This document shows, piece after piece, positions 8,606 to 15,677 of a stretch of DNA of 22,818 nucleotides. Every line of letters starts with the position of its first letter. Positions within the stretch are counted from its first letter, which is position 1. The stretch lies in assembly GCA_945900705.1 (NCBI GenBank), contig CAMDKJ010000006.1, positions 1 through 22,818 on the forward strand, given 5' to 3'. The notes beneath the pieces were generated by a model. That model saw nothing but the letters and a program-made list of their open reading frames with translations. It did not search any database and was not told the DNA's origin. The position numbers and the translations under genes are program-made. The DNA comes from Bifidobacterium breve (GTDB lineage Bacteria; Actinomycetota; Actinomycetes; S36-B12).

Positions 8606-8611
8606 TATGTT
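8606..8611 (+). promoter_or_regulatory. Putative -10 element for the FUSC-family gene
   Basis: TATGTT ends exactly six bases before ATG 8618. The match supports 8618 rather than GTG 8582 as the start of the gene, as a leaderless message. The -35 is not clear. Confidence 0.4.
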
Positions 8612-8617
8612 CGTGTC

Positions 8618-9667
8618 ATGCGCGAGCACCTAAAATTGGTCACTCTAGGAGCAGCCAAGATCCAAGTCACCACGGTCGCATGGATCCCTTCGATCCGTGG
8701 CGCGGTTGTTGTCTCCTTATGTATCTCCTGGTGCATCTATGCCGGCATTACCCCTTATGCCATTCCACTTGCCGTGGGTGCACTCTTTGTGGGCCTAGCG
8801 GATGTCGATCAAGTATTTGGACAGCGCTGGCGCACCATGTTGACTGCCACTTTCTGGGTCACCATCAGCGCCCTGCTCGGAGGCCTGGCATCAAATTTTG
8901 GTGTTTTCCAAGTACTACTAGTCGCGGTAATGGGTGCAATATGCGCCTATGTTGGGGTAGCGGGTCGCCGCAGCGCACTGATCGGGTTGTTATCCGTGGT
9001 CGCTTACGTCATTTTCTCGGGAGCCCCCGAGAACAATCTGACCGCCTTGCTGACCGGGGGCCTGGTCGCCATTGGTGGGCTCATCCAAACTGCCGCTACG
9101 GTGGTGCCAACTGCTATCCGGGCACCGCGGGTATTTCGGGTTCCCCACGAGAGTGACCATATTTTTCGTCAACTGCGTGAAAATTTGAACACGAAAAACG
9201 ACTTTTTTAGGCATGGTGCTCGCCTAGCCTTAGCTTTGGCTGTTGCGATGTCGGCTTATCTTTATCTGGGCTGGCCGCACGGCTATTGGATACCAATGAC
9301 CGTGGCCTGGATCAGCCTGCCTGACCAAAACGGAACCGCGACTCGCGTAATAGCACGAGTGGCAGGCTCCCTTGCCGGTGTGGCTATTACCTATGCGGTT
9401 ATCGAAGGGTTGCATCTCCAGACCTACGCAACCGCGATATTCATTGGCTTCGGCGGGCTTGTCATGTTGGCATTCGTTCGCGCCAATTACGCGATCGCCG
9501 TGAGCGGTATCACCATCTTTGCGATCTCCCTGATGTCACTCATCGGCGATCCCATTGCCGAAGTTTCTGCTATCCGACTGCTCTCAACATTGATCGCGGG
9601 AGTCATCGTCATCGGTGCCTCCTTTCTCTGGCCAGCCGTTCGAACCGAAGATGAGCGTGCCCACTAA
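8618..9667 (+). CDS. FUSC family inner-membrane protein
   Basis: Membrane protein of the fusaric-acid-resistance (FUSC/aromatic acid exporter-like) type. From ATG 8618 it has 349 residues in two similar halves, each a cluster of four to six hydrophobic helices, joined by a short soluble linker (about residues 155-190, with HESDHIFRQLRENLNTKNDF). The second half holds the family hallmark HGARLALALAVAMSAYLYLGW followed by GYWIPMTVAW and a short polar loop. FUSC proteins are linked to efflux of aromatic acids and similar compounds, but the substrate here cannot be inferred. It is divergent from leuS and is followed by the EamA gene with only nine bases between, so the two may be one unit. The frame extends upstream to GTG 8582, but the leaderless signal favours 8618. 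Confidence 0.82.
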   Translation: MREHLKLVTLGAAKIQVTTVAWIPSIRGAVVVSLCISWCIYAGITPYAIPLAVGALFVGLADVDQVFGQRWRTMLTATFWVTISALLGGLASNFGVFQVLLVAVMGAICAYVGVAGRRSALIGLLSVVAYVIFSGAPENNLTALLTGGLVAIGGLIQTAATVVPTAIRAPRVFRVPHESDHIFRQLRENLNTKNDFFRHGARLALALAVAMSAYLYLGWPHGYWIPMTVAWISLPDQNGTATRVIARVAGSLAGVAITYAVIEGLHLQTYATAIFIGFGGLVMLAFVRANYAIAVSGITIFAISLMSLIGDPIAEVSAIRLLSTLIAGVIVIGASFLWPAVRTEDERAH

Positions 9668-9670
9668 CCT
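9665..9670 (+). promoter_or_regulatory. Putative -10 element for the EamA gene, built on the FUSC stop codon
   Basis: TAACCT fits TANNNT, contains the TAA stop of the preceding gene, and ends six bases before ATG 9677. There is no Shine-Dalgarno sequence in the nine-base gap, so leaderless initiation is a reasonable reading. Confidence 0.35.
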
Positions 9671-9676
9671 GCCTTT

Positions 9677-10555
9677 ATGTCTCGACGCGGCTGGGCGCTG
9701 TTCATTTCACTCGGAGTAATCTGGGGTTTGCCCTACCTGCTCATCAAAGTAGGAGTTGAATCACTTTCACCGTTCGTCGTGGTGTTTGCCCGCGTATTTA
9801 TTGGCGCCGCCATAATGCTGCCAATCGCTTACTTCACCGGGCAACTTCGCAAACTCAAAGGCCACTGGCGGTGGGTGTTCATCTTCGCGATCGTCGAGAT
9901 GACTTTCACTTTCTTGGCACTGACGTGGGCAGAGCAGCGCATTTCAAGTTCACTCGCCGCCTTGCTGATTTCAACGGTGCCGCTTACTGCCGCAATCATC
10001 GCCCGGGCGATGGGCCTTGACAGTCGCTTGAGCGGGATGCGTTTGGTGGGTCTGGGCGTCGGATTTGCCGGAGTCGCAGTCCTTGTCGGGCTCGATGTTT
10101 CTGGTGGGGATTTCCTTTCGGTTGCTGCAATCAGCATCACCGTTTTGGGATACGCCCTCGGCCCAATAATTGTTGATAGAAAACTAAGTAGCGCCCCGAG
10201 CGTTGCGGTCATCGCGGCGTCATTGACCATCAATGCGTTGATCTACGCACCATTTGCTTGGCTGACTTGGCCCACCGAGGCGGTGCCCGCTAATGCTTGG
10301 TGGTCGATTGTGGCACTCGGCGCCGTTTGCACCGCAGGCGCTTTCATTATTTTCTTCGCGCTCATCGCCGAAGTCGGCCCGGCCCGAACTACCGTCATCA
10401 CCTATGTCAATCCGGGCGTCGCGGTGATCTTGGGTGTGCTGATCCTTGGCGAACCACTCACCCCGGGCATCCTCATTGGGTTTCCGTTGGTATTGGCCGG
10501 ATCTTTCTTAGCAACCCGGCGTGCGCCGACCATGGAGTCCGAGCCCCACGCTTAA
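9677..10555 (+). CDS. EamA/DMT-family transporter
   Basis: Drug/metabolite transporter superfamily member, 292 residues, with ten hydrophobic segments in two EamA repeats (about 5-140 and 148-283). Family features include the start SLGVIWGLPYLLIKVGV, the first-repeat end around GFAGVAVLVGLDVSGGD, and in the second repeat VGPARTTVITYVNPGVAVILGVLILGEPL split over helices eight and nine, typical of EamA exporters. Such proteins export amino acids, nucleobases or other metabolites; the substrate is not predictable here. The stop TAA (10553-10555) overlaps, tail to tail, the stop of the small minus-strand gene that follows: both lie in the palindrome TTAA at 10552-10555. No terminator hairpin separates them. 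Confidence 0.88.
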   Translation: MSRRGWALFISLGVIWGLPYLLIKVGVESLSPFVVVFARVFIGAAIMLPIAYFTGQLRKLKGHWRWVFIFAIVEMTFTFLALTWAEQRISSSLAALLISTVPLTAAIIARAMGLDSRLSGMRLVGLGVGFAGVAVLVGLDVSGGDFLSVAAISITVLGYALGPIIVDRKLSSAPSVAVIAASLTINALIYAPFAWLTWPTEAVPANAWWSIVALGAVCTAGAFIIFFALIAEVGPARTTVITYVNPGVAVILGVLILGEPLTPGILIGFPLVLAGSFLATRRAPTMESEPHA

Positions 10556-10710
10556 ACAGCTGACCAGTCCAAACCGTCACCCGAGGTTGCACACCACATT
10601 GACTCGTTCTCCTCGCGCCACTCGGACCACGCGGCTTCATACGCTGACCCGAGCCCGCTGGCTTTTAGGGAGGTGACGTCCTCATCGGGAAGACTGACGC
10701 TCATCTTCAC
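10552..10710 (-). pseudogene. Shortened antitoxin-like small ORF (MazE/ribbon-helix-helix type remnant)
   Basis: A 52-residue frame starting GTG 10710 (or ATG 10704). The first residues MKMSVSLPDEDV look like the first beta strand of actinobacterial ribbon-helix-helix antitoxins, and the rest (ASGLGSAYEAAWSEW, then ATSGDGL) resembles the C-terminal toxin-binding tail of the same proteins. As I remember that family, about 25-30 residues that form the two DNA-binding helices should lie between; here only TSLK remains. The frame is intact, so this looks like an in-frame internal deletion. No MazF/PemK-like toxin is adjacent. It has a TANNNT element (TATGCT) six bases before the GTG and an AAGGTG ribosome site before the ATG, so it may still be expressed. 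Gene or relic is undecided. Confidence 0.5.
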
Positions 10711-10716
10711 ACCTTG

Positions 10717-10722
10717 AGCATA
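10717..10722 (-). promoter_or_regulatory. Putative -10 element for the antitoxin-like ORF
   Basis: TATGCT (10722-10717) ends six bases before GTG 10710, the same geometry as at comEA, degV, proA and the two plus-strand genes. It lies between the tRNA 3' end and the small ORF. Confidence 0.35.
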
Positions 10723-10754
10723 CTGCGGGTAGGACTGAAGTATTACCTGAAAAA

Positions 10755-10830
<76 letters not shown>

Positions 10831-10879
10831 GAAATTTGCCTAACCAGATGAACGCGGGAGGCGCAAGCATACCAAGGCA

Positions 10880-10901
10880 GCCACCGGCCGGTTTCGGTGG
10901 C
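10880..10901 (-). terminator. Hairpin after the phosphatase gene
   Basis: A perfect seven-pair stem, GCCACCG with CGGTGGC around an eight-base loop, starts 13 bases after the phosphatase stop on the minus strand and precedes tRNA-Ala. There is no T tract after it, so a Rho-independent terminator is doubtful; an RNA-processing or 3'-end protection structure is also possible. Confidence 0.4.
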
Positions 10902-10914
10902 CGCAAGTAGTTAA

Positions 10915-11589
10915 CTAACGATCATCGGCTAGCGCCGACTCCGGCAAGGTGCCTGCGTTGTATTCCTGTAGGCGCCATCTCGGGCCGAATGGGCTGACAT
11001 TCTCAACCAGCACCGACCAGGAGCAGTTGGTCAAAACCCCAAGTACCGCCCAGTGCTCAGGTGGCAGCCCCAAAATCTCACCGATACCCGCGCGCGCGGC
11101 CCCACCGTGGGTTACCACCACGAGCACCTGGCCGGGCTCGACCCGCTCGAGGGCCCGTTGCACGGCGGCGGCGACGCGCTCGGCCACTTCAAGCCGGGTT
11201 TCACCTGATACCCCGGCTCGCATTTCAGCACTTGCTGACCATTGCGCGAGCATTGTTCCGTAGCCCTGCTCCATCTCAGGGCGCGTTAGCCCTTCCCACT
11301 CCCCCGCAAACGTTTCGCGCAGGCCCACATCGGTGGTGACTTCGAGGCCGAGTATCCGGGCAAGAGGCTTTGCGGTATTCATTGCGCGGCTCAGATCCGA
11401 CGCGACAATCACCGCCGGCTGCAAAGTTGCGAGCATCGCCGCCGCGCGCTCGGCTTGTTCCACGCCTAACTCATCTAGGTCTATGTCGGTTTGCCCTTGG
11501 AAGCGCTGCTCGGCATTCCAGTGGGTACGTCCGTGCCGCCAGAAAACTATTCGGCGGGCTTCGCGGCGCTCGCTCAGGATGACTCCCAA
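10915..11589 (-). CDS. Histidine phosphatase family protein (GpgP/phosphoglycerate mutase-like)
   Basis: Branch-1 histidine phosphatase of 224 residues. The catalytic core is complete: RHG at 18-20 with H19 as the phospho-acceptor, R68 in SDLSRA, E92 in GLRETFAGEWEG, and the second histidine H161 in THGG. The gene follows nadD and rsfS, the place where mycobacteria carry glucosyl-3-phosphoglycerate phosphatase (GpgP). That synteny and the similar tail (NCSW, RWRLQEYNAGT) suggest a GpgP-like phosphatase, but substrate assignment from sequence is weak in this family and a general phosphoglycerate phosphatase is equally possible. The TTG start at 11589 overlaps the rsfS end by 16 bases, so translation is probably coupled. 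Confidence 0.88.
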   Translation of the reverse strand: MGVILSERREARRIVFWRHGRTHWNAEQRFQGQTDIDLDELGVEQAERAAAMLATLQPAVIVASDLSRAMNTAKPLARILGLEVTTDVGLRETFAGEWEGLTRPEMEQGYGTMLAQWSASAEMRAGVSGETRLEVAERVAAAVQRALERVEPGQVLVVVTHGGAARAGIGEILGLPPEHWAVLGVLTNCSWSVLVENVSPFGPRWRLQEYNAGTLPESALADDR

Positions 11590-12017
11590 GGGTTGGTGCT
11601 GCGTGCGCCGTCATACGCCGCCTCTCGCGATGAGTCGCGGGCCGAATGCGGGGCGTTAACCGACGCCGGCAGTTCGAGCATCGGGCAATCCTTCCAGAGT
11701 CGTTCGATGGCGTAGTGAATTCTCTCTTCGGCAAGTTGCACATGCACCACAATGTCACCGTAATCAAGTAGCACCCAGTGGCTCTCGCGCTCGCCCTCGC
11801 GCCGGAGTGGCTTGGCTCCCATCTCGCGCAATCGTTCTTCAACACCGTCAACAACACCCTTAACCTGGCGGTCATTCGCGGCCGAAATAAGTACGAACAC
11901 ATCGGTTATGACGACATGGTCACTCACGTCGATTGCCATGATGTCTTCGCCGAGCTTCTCTGAGGCCGCCTCGGCCGCCGCTACCGCGAGTGCTACTGCT
12001 TCACTACTTGCTGTCAT
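11574..12017 (-). CDS. rsfS: Ribosomal silencing factor RsfS
   Basis: RsfS binds ribosomal protein L14 on the large subunit and blocks subunit joining when nutrients are low. The protein has 147 residues from ATG 12017; the core matches the family: an N-terminal helix, DVSDHVVITDVFVLISA, then ERESHWVLLDYGDIVVHV and the ERLWKDCP end near 113-120. About 27 further residues, polar and probably disordered, follow the core. GAAAG eight bases before ATG 12017 is a fair ribosome site; an in-frame GTG lies six bases upstream. The gene comes 30 bases after nadD, the conserved nadD-rsfS pairing of bacteria, and overlaps the phosphatase gene. Confidence 0.93.
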   Translation of the reverse strand: MTASSEAVALAVAAAEAASEKLGEDIMAIDVSDHVVITDVFVLISAANDRQVKGVVDGVEERLREMGAKPLRREGERESHWVLLDYGDIVVHVQLAEERIHYAIERLWKDCPMLELPASVNAPHSARDSSREAAYDGARSTNPWESS

Positions 12018-12047
12018 GACCACTGCTTTCAGGTTGTTTTGGAAGTG

Positions 12048-12650
12048 CTATTGATAAAGCTTGCGCTTACCGATGAAATTTGCAACCGACTCCGGCACCA
12101 AATAGTTAATTGGTTCACCGCGGCCGGCCCGGGCTCGAATATTGGTTGATGAAATCGCCATGGCCGGTATTTCTAGTAGCGTCCAAGAGTCTGCTGGGAG
12201 GTCTGGGTGGCGCATCTCATGCCCTGGCCGCGTAACACCGATGATGTGAGCCAAGGCGATGACCTCCTGCGGCCCCCGCCACTCCATGATGTCAGCAAGG
12301 GCATCGGCTCCGGTGATGAAGAACCACTCGGTTTCCAAGTTTGGAAAATTCAGTTCGTACTGCGCTCGTAAATCTCGCAGCGTGTCGACCGTATAGGTCG
12401 GGCCCTCGCGATCAATGTCGACTCGGGTGACGTCGAAGCGATCATCCGTGGAGGTAGCAAGCACCGTCATTAAATAGCGTTCCTCCGGCGTTGCCCCCGG
12501 AGCCGGTGATTTGTGCCACGGCTGCCCGGTCGGAGCAAAGAGCACCGTATCAAGTTTAAAACTGTAAGCAACTTCGGATGCGGCGACAAGGTGGCCATGA
12601 TGAATTGGGTCGAAAGTTCCGCCCATCACCCCGATGCGACGGGTGGTCAC
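12048..12650 (-). CDS. nadD: Nicotinate-mononucleotide adenylyltransferase
   Basis: Joins nicotinate mononucleotide and ATP to form deamido-NAD, a late step of NAD synthesis. The 200-residue nucleotidyltransferase has GVMGGTFDPIHHGHL at 7-21, including the GxFxPxHxGH nucleotide-binding motif, a central WFFITGADALADI stretch, and the ISSTNIR signature (SSTxxR) near 166-172. The length is normal. The start is GTG at 12650, ten bases after the stop of the small membrane protein gene. It is placed in a proA-small ORF-nadD-rsfS-phosphatase run, likely one transcript. Confidence 0.95.
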   Translation of the reverse strand: MTTRRIGVMGGTFDPIHHGHLVAASEVAYSFKLDTVLFAPTGQPWHKSPAPGATPEERYLMTVLATSTDDRFDVTRVDIDREGPTYTVDTLRDLRAQYELNFPNLETEWFFITGADALADIMEWRGPQEVIALAHIIGVTRPGHEMRHPDLPADSWTLLEIPAMAISSTNIRARAGRGEPINYLVPESVANFIGKRKLYQ

Positions 12651-12660
12651 AAGATTGGGT

Positions 12661-12789
12661 CTATCGGTCGACGTTGATCATGGCGGTTACGACGAGCAGC
12701 GCTACTAAGACCAAGAAGGCAAAACCGCCGAAAACATAAGGGGATATCATCCCCTGCGCTGCTACTTCTTCAGCCGCACCCAGACCCAT
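12661..12789 (-). CDS. Small single-pass membrane protein, unknown function
   Basis: A 42-residue frame from ATG 12789 (or 47 residues from ATG 12804), ending TAG at 12661. ATG 12789 has AAGGG seven bases upstream, so I prefer it. The product has a short amphipathic N-terminus (GLGAAEEVAAQGM), a PYVFGG turn and one hydrophobic helix of about 18 residues (FAFLVLVALLVVTAMI), ending NVDR. I do not know its function. It fills the proA-nadD gap almost fully and sits ten bases before nadD, so it belongs to the operon. From memory, small one-helix proteins with a similar pattern occur near nadD in other actinobacteria. Confidence 0.65.
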   Translation of the reverse strand: MGLGAAEEVAAQGMISPYVFGGFAFLVLVALLVVTAMINVDR

Positions 12790-12844
12790 AGTGGAACCCT
12801 TCATGTCGTTGTAGGAGCACTCTACTGGGCTGAACAAAATCTCG

Positions 12845-14128
12845 TTATCCGCGTACGTGACCGTCGCCGGTCACGACATAAGTCGTGGTAGTCAACTCGG
12901 TGAGCCCCATGGGGCCGCGCGCATGCAGTTTCTGGGTGGAAATCCCGATCTCAGCTCCGAAACCAAACTCGCCACCATCGGTGAATCGGGTCGAGGCGTT
13001 AACCATGACGGCGGCCGAATCCACGCCAGCGACAAAACGCTGGGCCGCAGATTGACTATCGGTAACAATCGCCTCGGTGTGACCACTTGACCACCGACGA
13101 ATATGGGCCAACGCACCATCGATACTGTCAACGATGCCTGCCGCTATATCCAACGAGTAGTACTCCGCGGCCCAGTCGTCATCTGTGACATCGGCGAATT
13201 CAACCCCGGTGCCCGTGGCATGTAGGGCGAACCGTGAGTCACCATGGATGGTGACCCCGGCCTCCTTCAGCGCAATTAGCGCCCGGGGTAGGAACGCGTC
13301 GGCGATCTCGCGGTGAACTAGCACCGTCTCTGCTGCATTGCATACACTCACGCGCTGCGCCTTACTGTTCATCAAAATTGCTATTGCCTTATCGATATCA
13401 GCGTCCTTATCGATATAGACGTGACAGTTGCCGACGCCGGTCTCAATAACTGGGACCGTAGAATTGTCAACCACGCTGCGGATTAGATCAGCGCCGCCAC
13501 GTGGGATTAACACATCCACCAAGCCTCGCGCCGTCATCAAATATTTAACCGAGTCGTGGGTAACACCCGGCACCAACTGGATGGCATCGGCGGGTAGGCC
13601 CGTCGAGGTCAGCGCATCGCGCATGACCGCGGTCAATGCCGCATTACTTTCAGCCGCAGATGAGGACCCCCGAAGGAGCGCGGCGTTACCGCTCTTTAGG
13701 CAAAGCCCGGCGGCATCAACCGTGACATTGGGTCTAGCTTCATAAATCATCCCGACTACGCCGAGCGGCACTCGAATTTGCCGCACCTGCAAACCATTTG
13801 GAAGGGTGTAACCGCGAATGACTTCACCGACTGGATCTGGCAATGCGGCAACTTCGCGCAGTGCCTGCGCAATATCTGCGATGCGAGACGGGGTTAGAGT
13901 CAGGCGGTCGACAAGGGCCGCGGAGGTGCCGGCAGCCTGTGCTCTGGCAACATCACCGGCATTGGCTGCGGTAATCTCATCCGAACGCAGGTCAAGGGCG
14001 TCGGCCATTGCGAGCAGCGCTTTATCTTTTTGCTCACGAGTCAGTAGCCGCAGCAGGCTGGCTGCATCGCGGGCCGCTCGTGCGGTCGCGAGTACCTGCT
14101 CTTTCTCTTCGTTGGTTGTCTCACTCAT
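12845..14128 (-). CDS. proA: Glutamate-5-semialdehyde dehydrogenase (gamma-glutamyl phosphate reductase)
   Basis: Reduces gamma-glutamyl phosphate with NADPH to glutamate-5-semialdehyde, the second step of proline synthesis. The protein has 427 residues from ATG 14128 and the aldehyde-dehydrogenase fold of the family: IRVPLGVVGMIYEARPNV (coenzyme-binding region), LCLKSGNAALLRGSS, IPRGGADLI, ETGVGNCHVYID, and the catalytic Cys in RVSVCNAAETVL near residue 263. The C-terminal RGPMGLTELTT is typical. The start ATG lies six bases after TAGGCT and has no ribosome site, pointing to a leaderless message; GTG two codons upstream is the alternative. ProB is encoded upstream with one small gene between. 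Confidence 0.95.
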   Translation of the reverse strand: MSETTNEEKEQVLATARAARDAASLLRLLTREQKDKALLAMADALDLRSDEITAANAGDVARAQAAGTSAALVDRLTLTPSRIADIAQALREVAALPDPVGEVIRGYTLPNGLQVRQIRVPLGVVGMIYEARPNVTVDAAGLCLKSGNAALLRGSSSAAESNAALTAVMRDALTSTGLPADAIQLVPGVTHDSVKYLMTARGLVDVLIPRGGADLIRSVVDNSTVPVIETGVGNCHVYIDKDADIDKAIAILMNSKAQRVSVCNAAETVLVHREIADAFLPRALIALKEAGVTIHGDSRFALHATGTGVEFADVTDDDWAAEYYSLDIAAGIVDSIDGALAHIRRWSSGHTEAIVTDSQSAAQRFVAGVDSAAVMVNASTRFTDGGEFGFGAEIGISTQKLHARGPMGLTELTTTTYVVTGDGHVRG

Positions 14129-14134
14129 AGCCAC

Positions 14135-14140
14135 AGCCTA
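14135..14140 (-). promoter_or_regulatory. Putative -10 element for proA
   Basis: TAGGCT (14140-14135) fits TANNNT and ends six bases before ATG 14128. It lies in the 33-base gap after the conserved 123-residue protein gene. If used, proA would have its own start within the obgE-proB unit. Confidence 0.35.
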
Positions 14141-14161
14141 GATGAATCCAAAGTGCGTCAC

Positions 14162-14533
14162 TCAAAATGGCAGTAGTCGCCCAGCGGCGAGGGGTCCGGG
14201 CTGCTCATTATGGAATCTCCCCCGCCGGTGGAAGGTGTCCTGGCTAATAACCTCGACCCCCACCGCCTGCCATGAGGGCAATTGCGCTGACTCAAGATGC
14301 TCATCCCACAACCTCACTGACATGGACAAGGCTTGGTCTACGTCAACTGCTTCCTCCCAGTAGCGCACTTCCGCTCTATCGACCGCGAATCGACCCGATA
14401 ACAAGAATGGGTGCTGGTGGCCTAAACGCTCAAGTGCCGCGCGAATTTCAATTTCACTGACTGGGGCGCCGGACACCGTCAAAGTGACATGCCACAGATG
14501 TTCTGAATCAAGCGAGAGCGAGTCGGCGACCAC
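14162..14533 (-). CDS. Conserved actinobacterial protein of unknown function between proB and proA
   Basis: I cannot name a function. The 123-residue protein is soluble, rich in Trp, His and Glu, with no signal peptide or membrane segment. Notable stretches are HLWHVTLTVSGAPV, a helix REEIEIR-like region (SEIEIRAALERLGHQHPFL), RAEVRYWEEAVDVDQAL, and a C-terminal QDTFHRRGRF. The alternating pattern of strands and helices would suit a small alpha/beta sandwich. From memory, similar proteins occur in other actinobacteria, including next to proline genes. It has the best ribosome site in the window (AGGAGG at 14544-14539, five bases before GTG 14533) and lies 22 bases after proB, so it is well translated and probably co-transcribed. 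Confidence 0.75.
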   Translation of the reverse strand: MVADSLSLDSEHLWHVTLTVSGAPVSEIEIRAALERLGHQHPFLLSGRFAVDRAEVRYWEEAVDVDQALSMSVRLWDEHLESAQLPSWQAVGVEVISQDTFHRRGRFHNEQPGPLAAGRLLPF

Positions 14534-14555
14534 GTAGGCCTCCTATCAAATCCGC

Positions 14556-15677
14556 CTAGATCGAGATGATCACCAGGTCGTCCCGGTGAACAACTTCGCG
14601 TTCATACTCTGGACCTAGATCCCGGGCTAGGTCCTTGGTAGACCGCCCCAGCAACCCGGGAAGTTCACCAGAGTCAAAGTTGACCAGTCCGCGGGCGATC
14701 GTGTTGCCACTTTCGTCTAATAAGTCCACCGGATCTCCGGCATCGAACTTGCCGTCGACGCCCGTGATACCTGCCGGAAGCAGAGAAAGTCGCCTTTGGA
14801 CGACCGCTGCCACCGCACCGGCATCAAGGTGCAACCGTCCGCGGGCACTCGTGGCGTGCGCCAACCAGAGCAGCCGGGTTGAGGTGCGCTCCCCGGTGGG
14901 ATGAAACAAGGTGCCGCTGGAGGCCGAACTCAAGGCGATCTCACTAGCATCCGCCGCAGCCAGAAGTACCGAGATACCCGCTGAGGTGGCGATCTGGGCG
15001 GCTTCCACCTTGGTTGCCATACCGCCGAGACCCACGCCAGCCGCCCCGACTCCCCCAATGCGTATCGCGGTTAAATCTGCAGGAGTGCGCACCTCACTGA
15101 TCAGTTTGGCTCCGGGCTGGGTTGGCGGCCCGTCATACAGCCCATCGACATCCGAAAGGAGTATCAATGCCTCGGCAGCTACCAGGTGGGCAACAAGTGC
15201 CGCAAGTCGATCGTTATCGCCGACCCTGATTTCATCGGTTGCAACGGTGTCGTTCTCATTGACAATCGGAATAACACCCATTTCAAGTAGGCGAAATAAG
15301 GTGCGCTGGGCATTTCTATAATGTGAACGGCGGGTCACATCCTGTGCGGTCAATAGCACCTGACCAACAGTGATGCCGTGTTTGGCGAACTCGCTGCTGT
15401 ATTGCGCGATCAACATGCCTTGCCCAACACTGGCGGCCGCTTGCTGCGTTGCTAAATCCCTGGGGCGCGTAGTCAATCCAAGTGCGGGAAAGCCGGCTGC
15501 GATCGCACCACTTGAGACGAGCACGACTTGGTGACCCGCTACATGCCGTGCCGCTAATTGTGCAACTAGATCCGCAATACGCTCAGCATCCAGCCCACCA
15601 CCGCGTTTGGTCAGCGATGATGAACCAACTTTTACGACGATGCGCCCAGCTGACGCCACCATCTCGCGAGCGTTCAC
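14556..15677 (-). CDS. proB: Glutamate 5-kinase with PUA domain
   Basis: Phosphorylates glutamate to gamma-glutamyl phosphate, the first and proline-inhibited step of proline synthesis. The 373-residue protein has an amino-acid-kinase domain (about 10-255) with VVKVGSSSLT at the ATP site, VVLVSSGAIAAG, NENDTVATDEIRVGDND and LLSDVDGLYDG, then a C-terminal PUA domain (about 275-360: RGRLHLDAGAVAAVV, ITGVDGKFDAGDPVDL). The start GTG at 15677 overlaps the obgE stop by four bases (GTGA), a coupling signal. Its product is unstable and passed to ProA, encoded two genes on. Confidence 0.95.
   Translation of the reverse strand: MNAREMVASAGRIVVKVGSSSLTKRGGGLDAERIADLVAQLAARHVAGHQVVLVSSGAIAAGFPALGLTTRPRDLATQQAAASVGQGMLIAQYSSEFAKHGITVGQVLLTAQDVTRRSHYRNAQRTLFRLLEMGVIPIVNENDTVATDEIRVGDNDRLAALVAHLVAAEALILLSDVDGLYDGPPTQPGAKLISEVRTPADLTAIRIGGVGAAGVGLGGMATKVEAAQIATSAGISVLLAAADASEIALSSASSGTLFHPTGERTSTRLLWLAHATSARGRLHLDAGAVAAVVQRRLSLLPAGITGVDGKFDAGDPVDLLDESGNTIARGLVNFDSGELPGLLGRSTKDLARDLGPEYEREVVHRDDLVIISI

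Noticed and set aside
11471..11902. A 143-codon minus-strand frame across rsfS and the phosphatase start.
   Set aside because: It lies in a different frame from two well-supported genes and is Arg-rich with no family resemblance.
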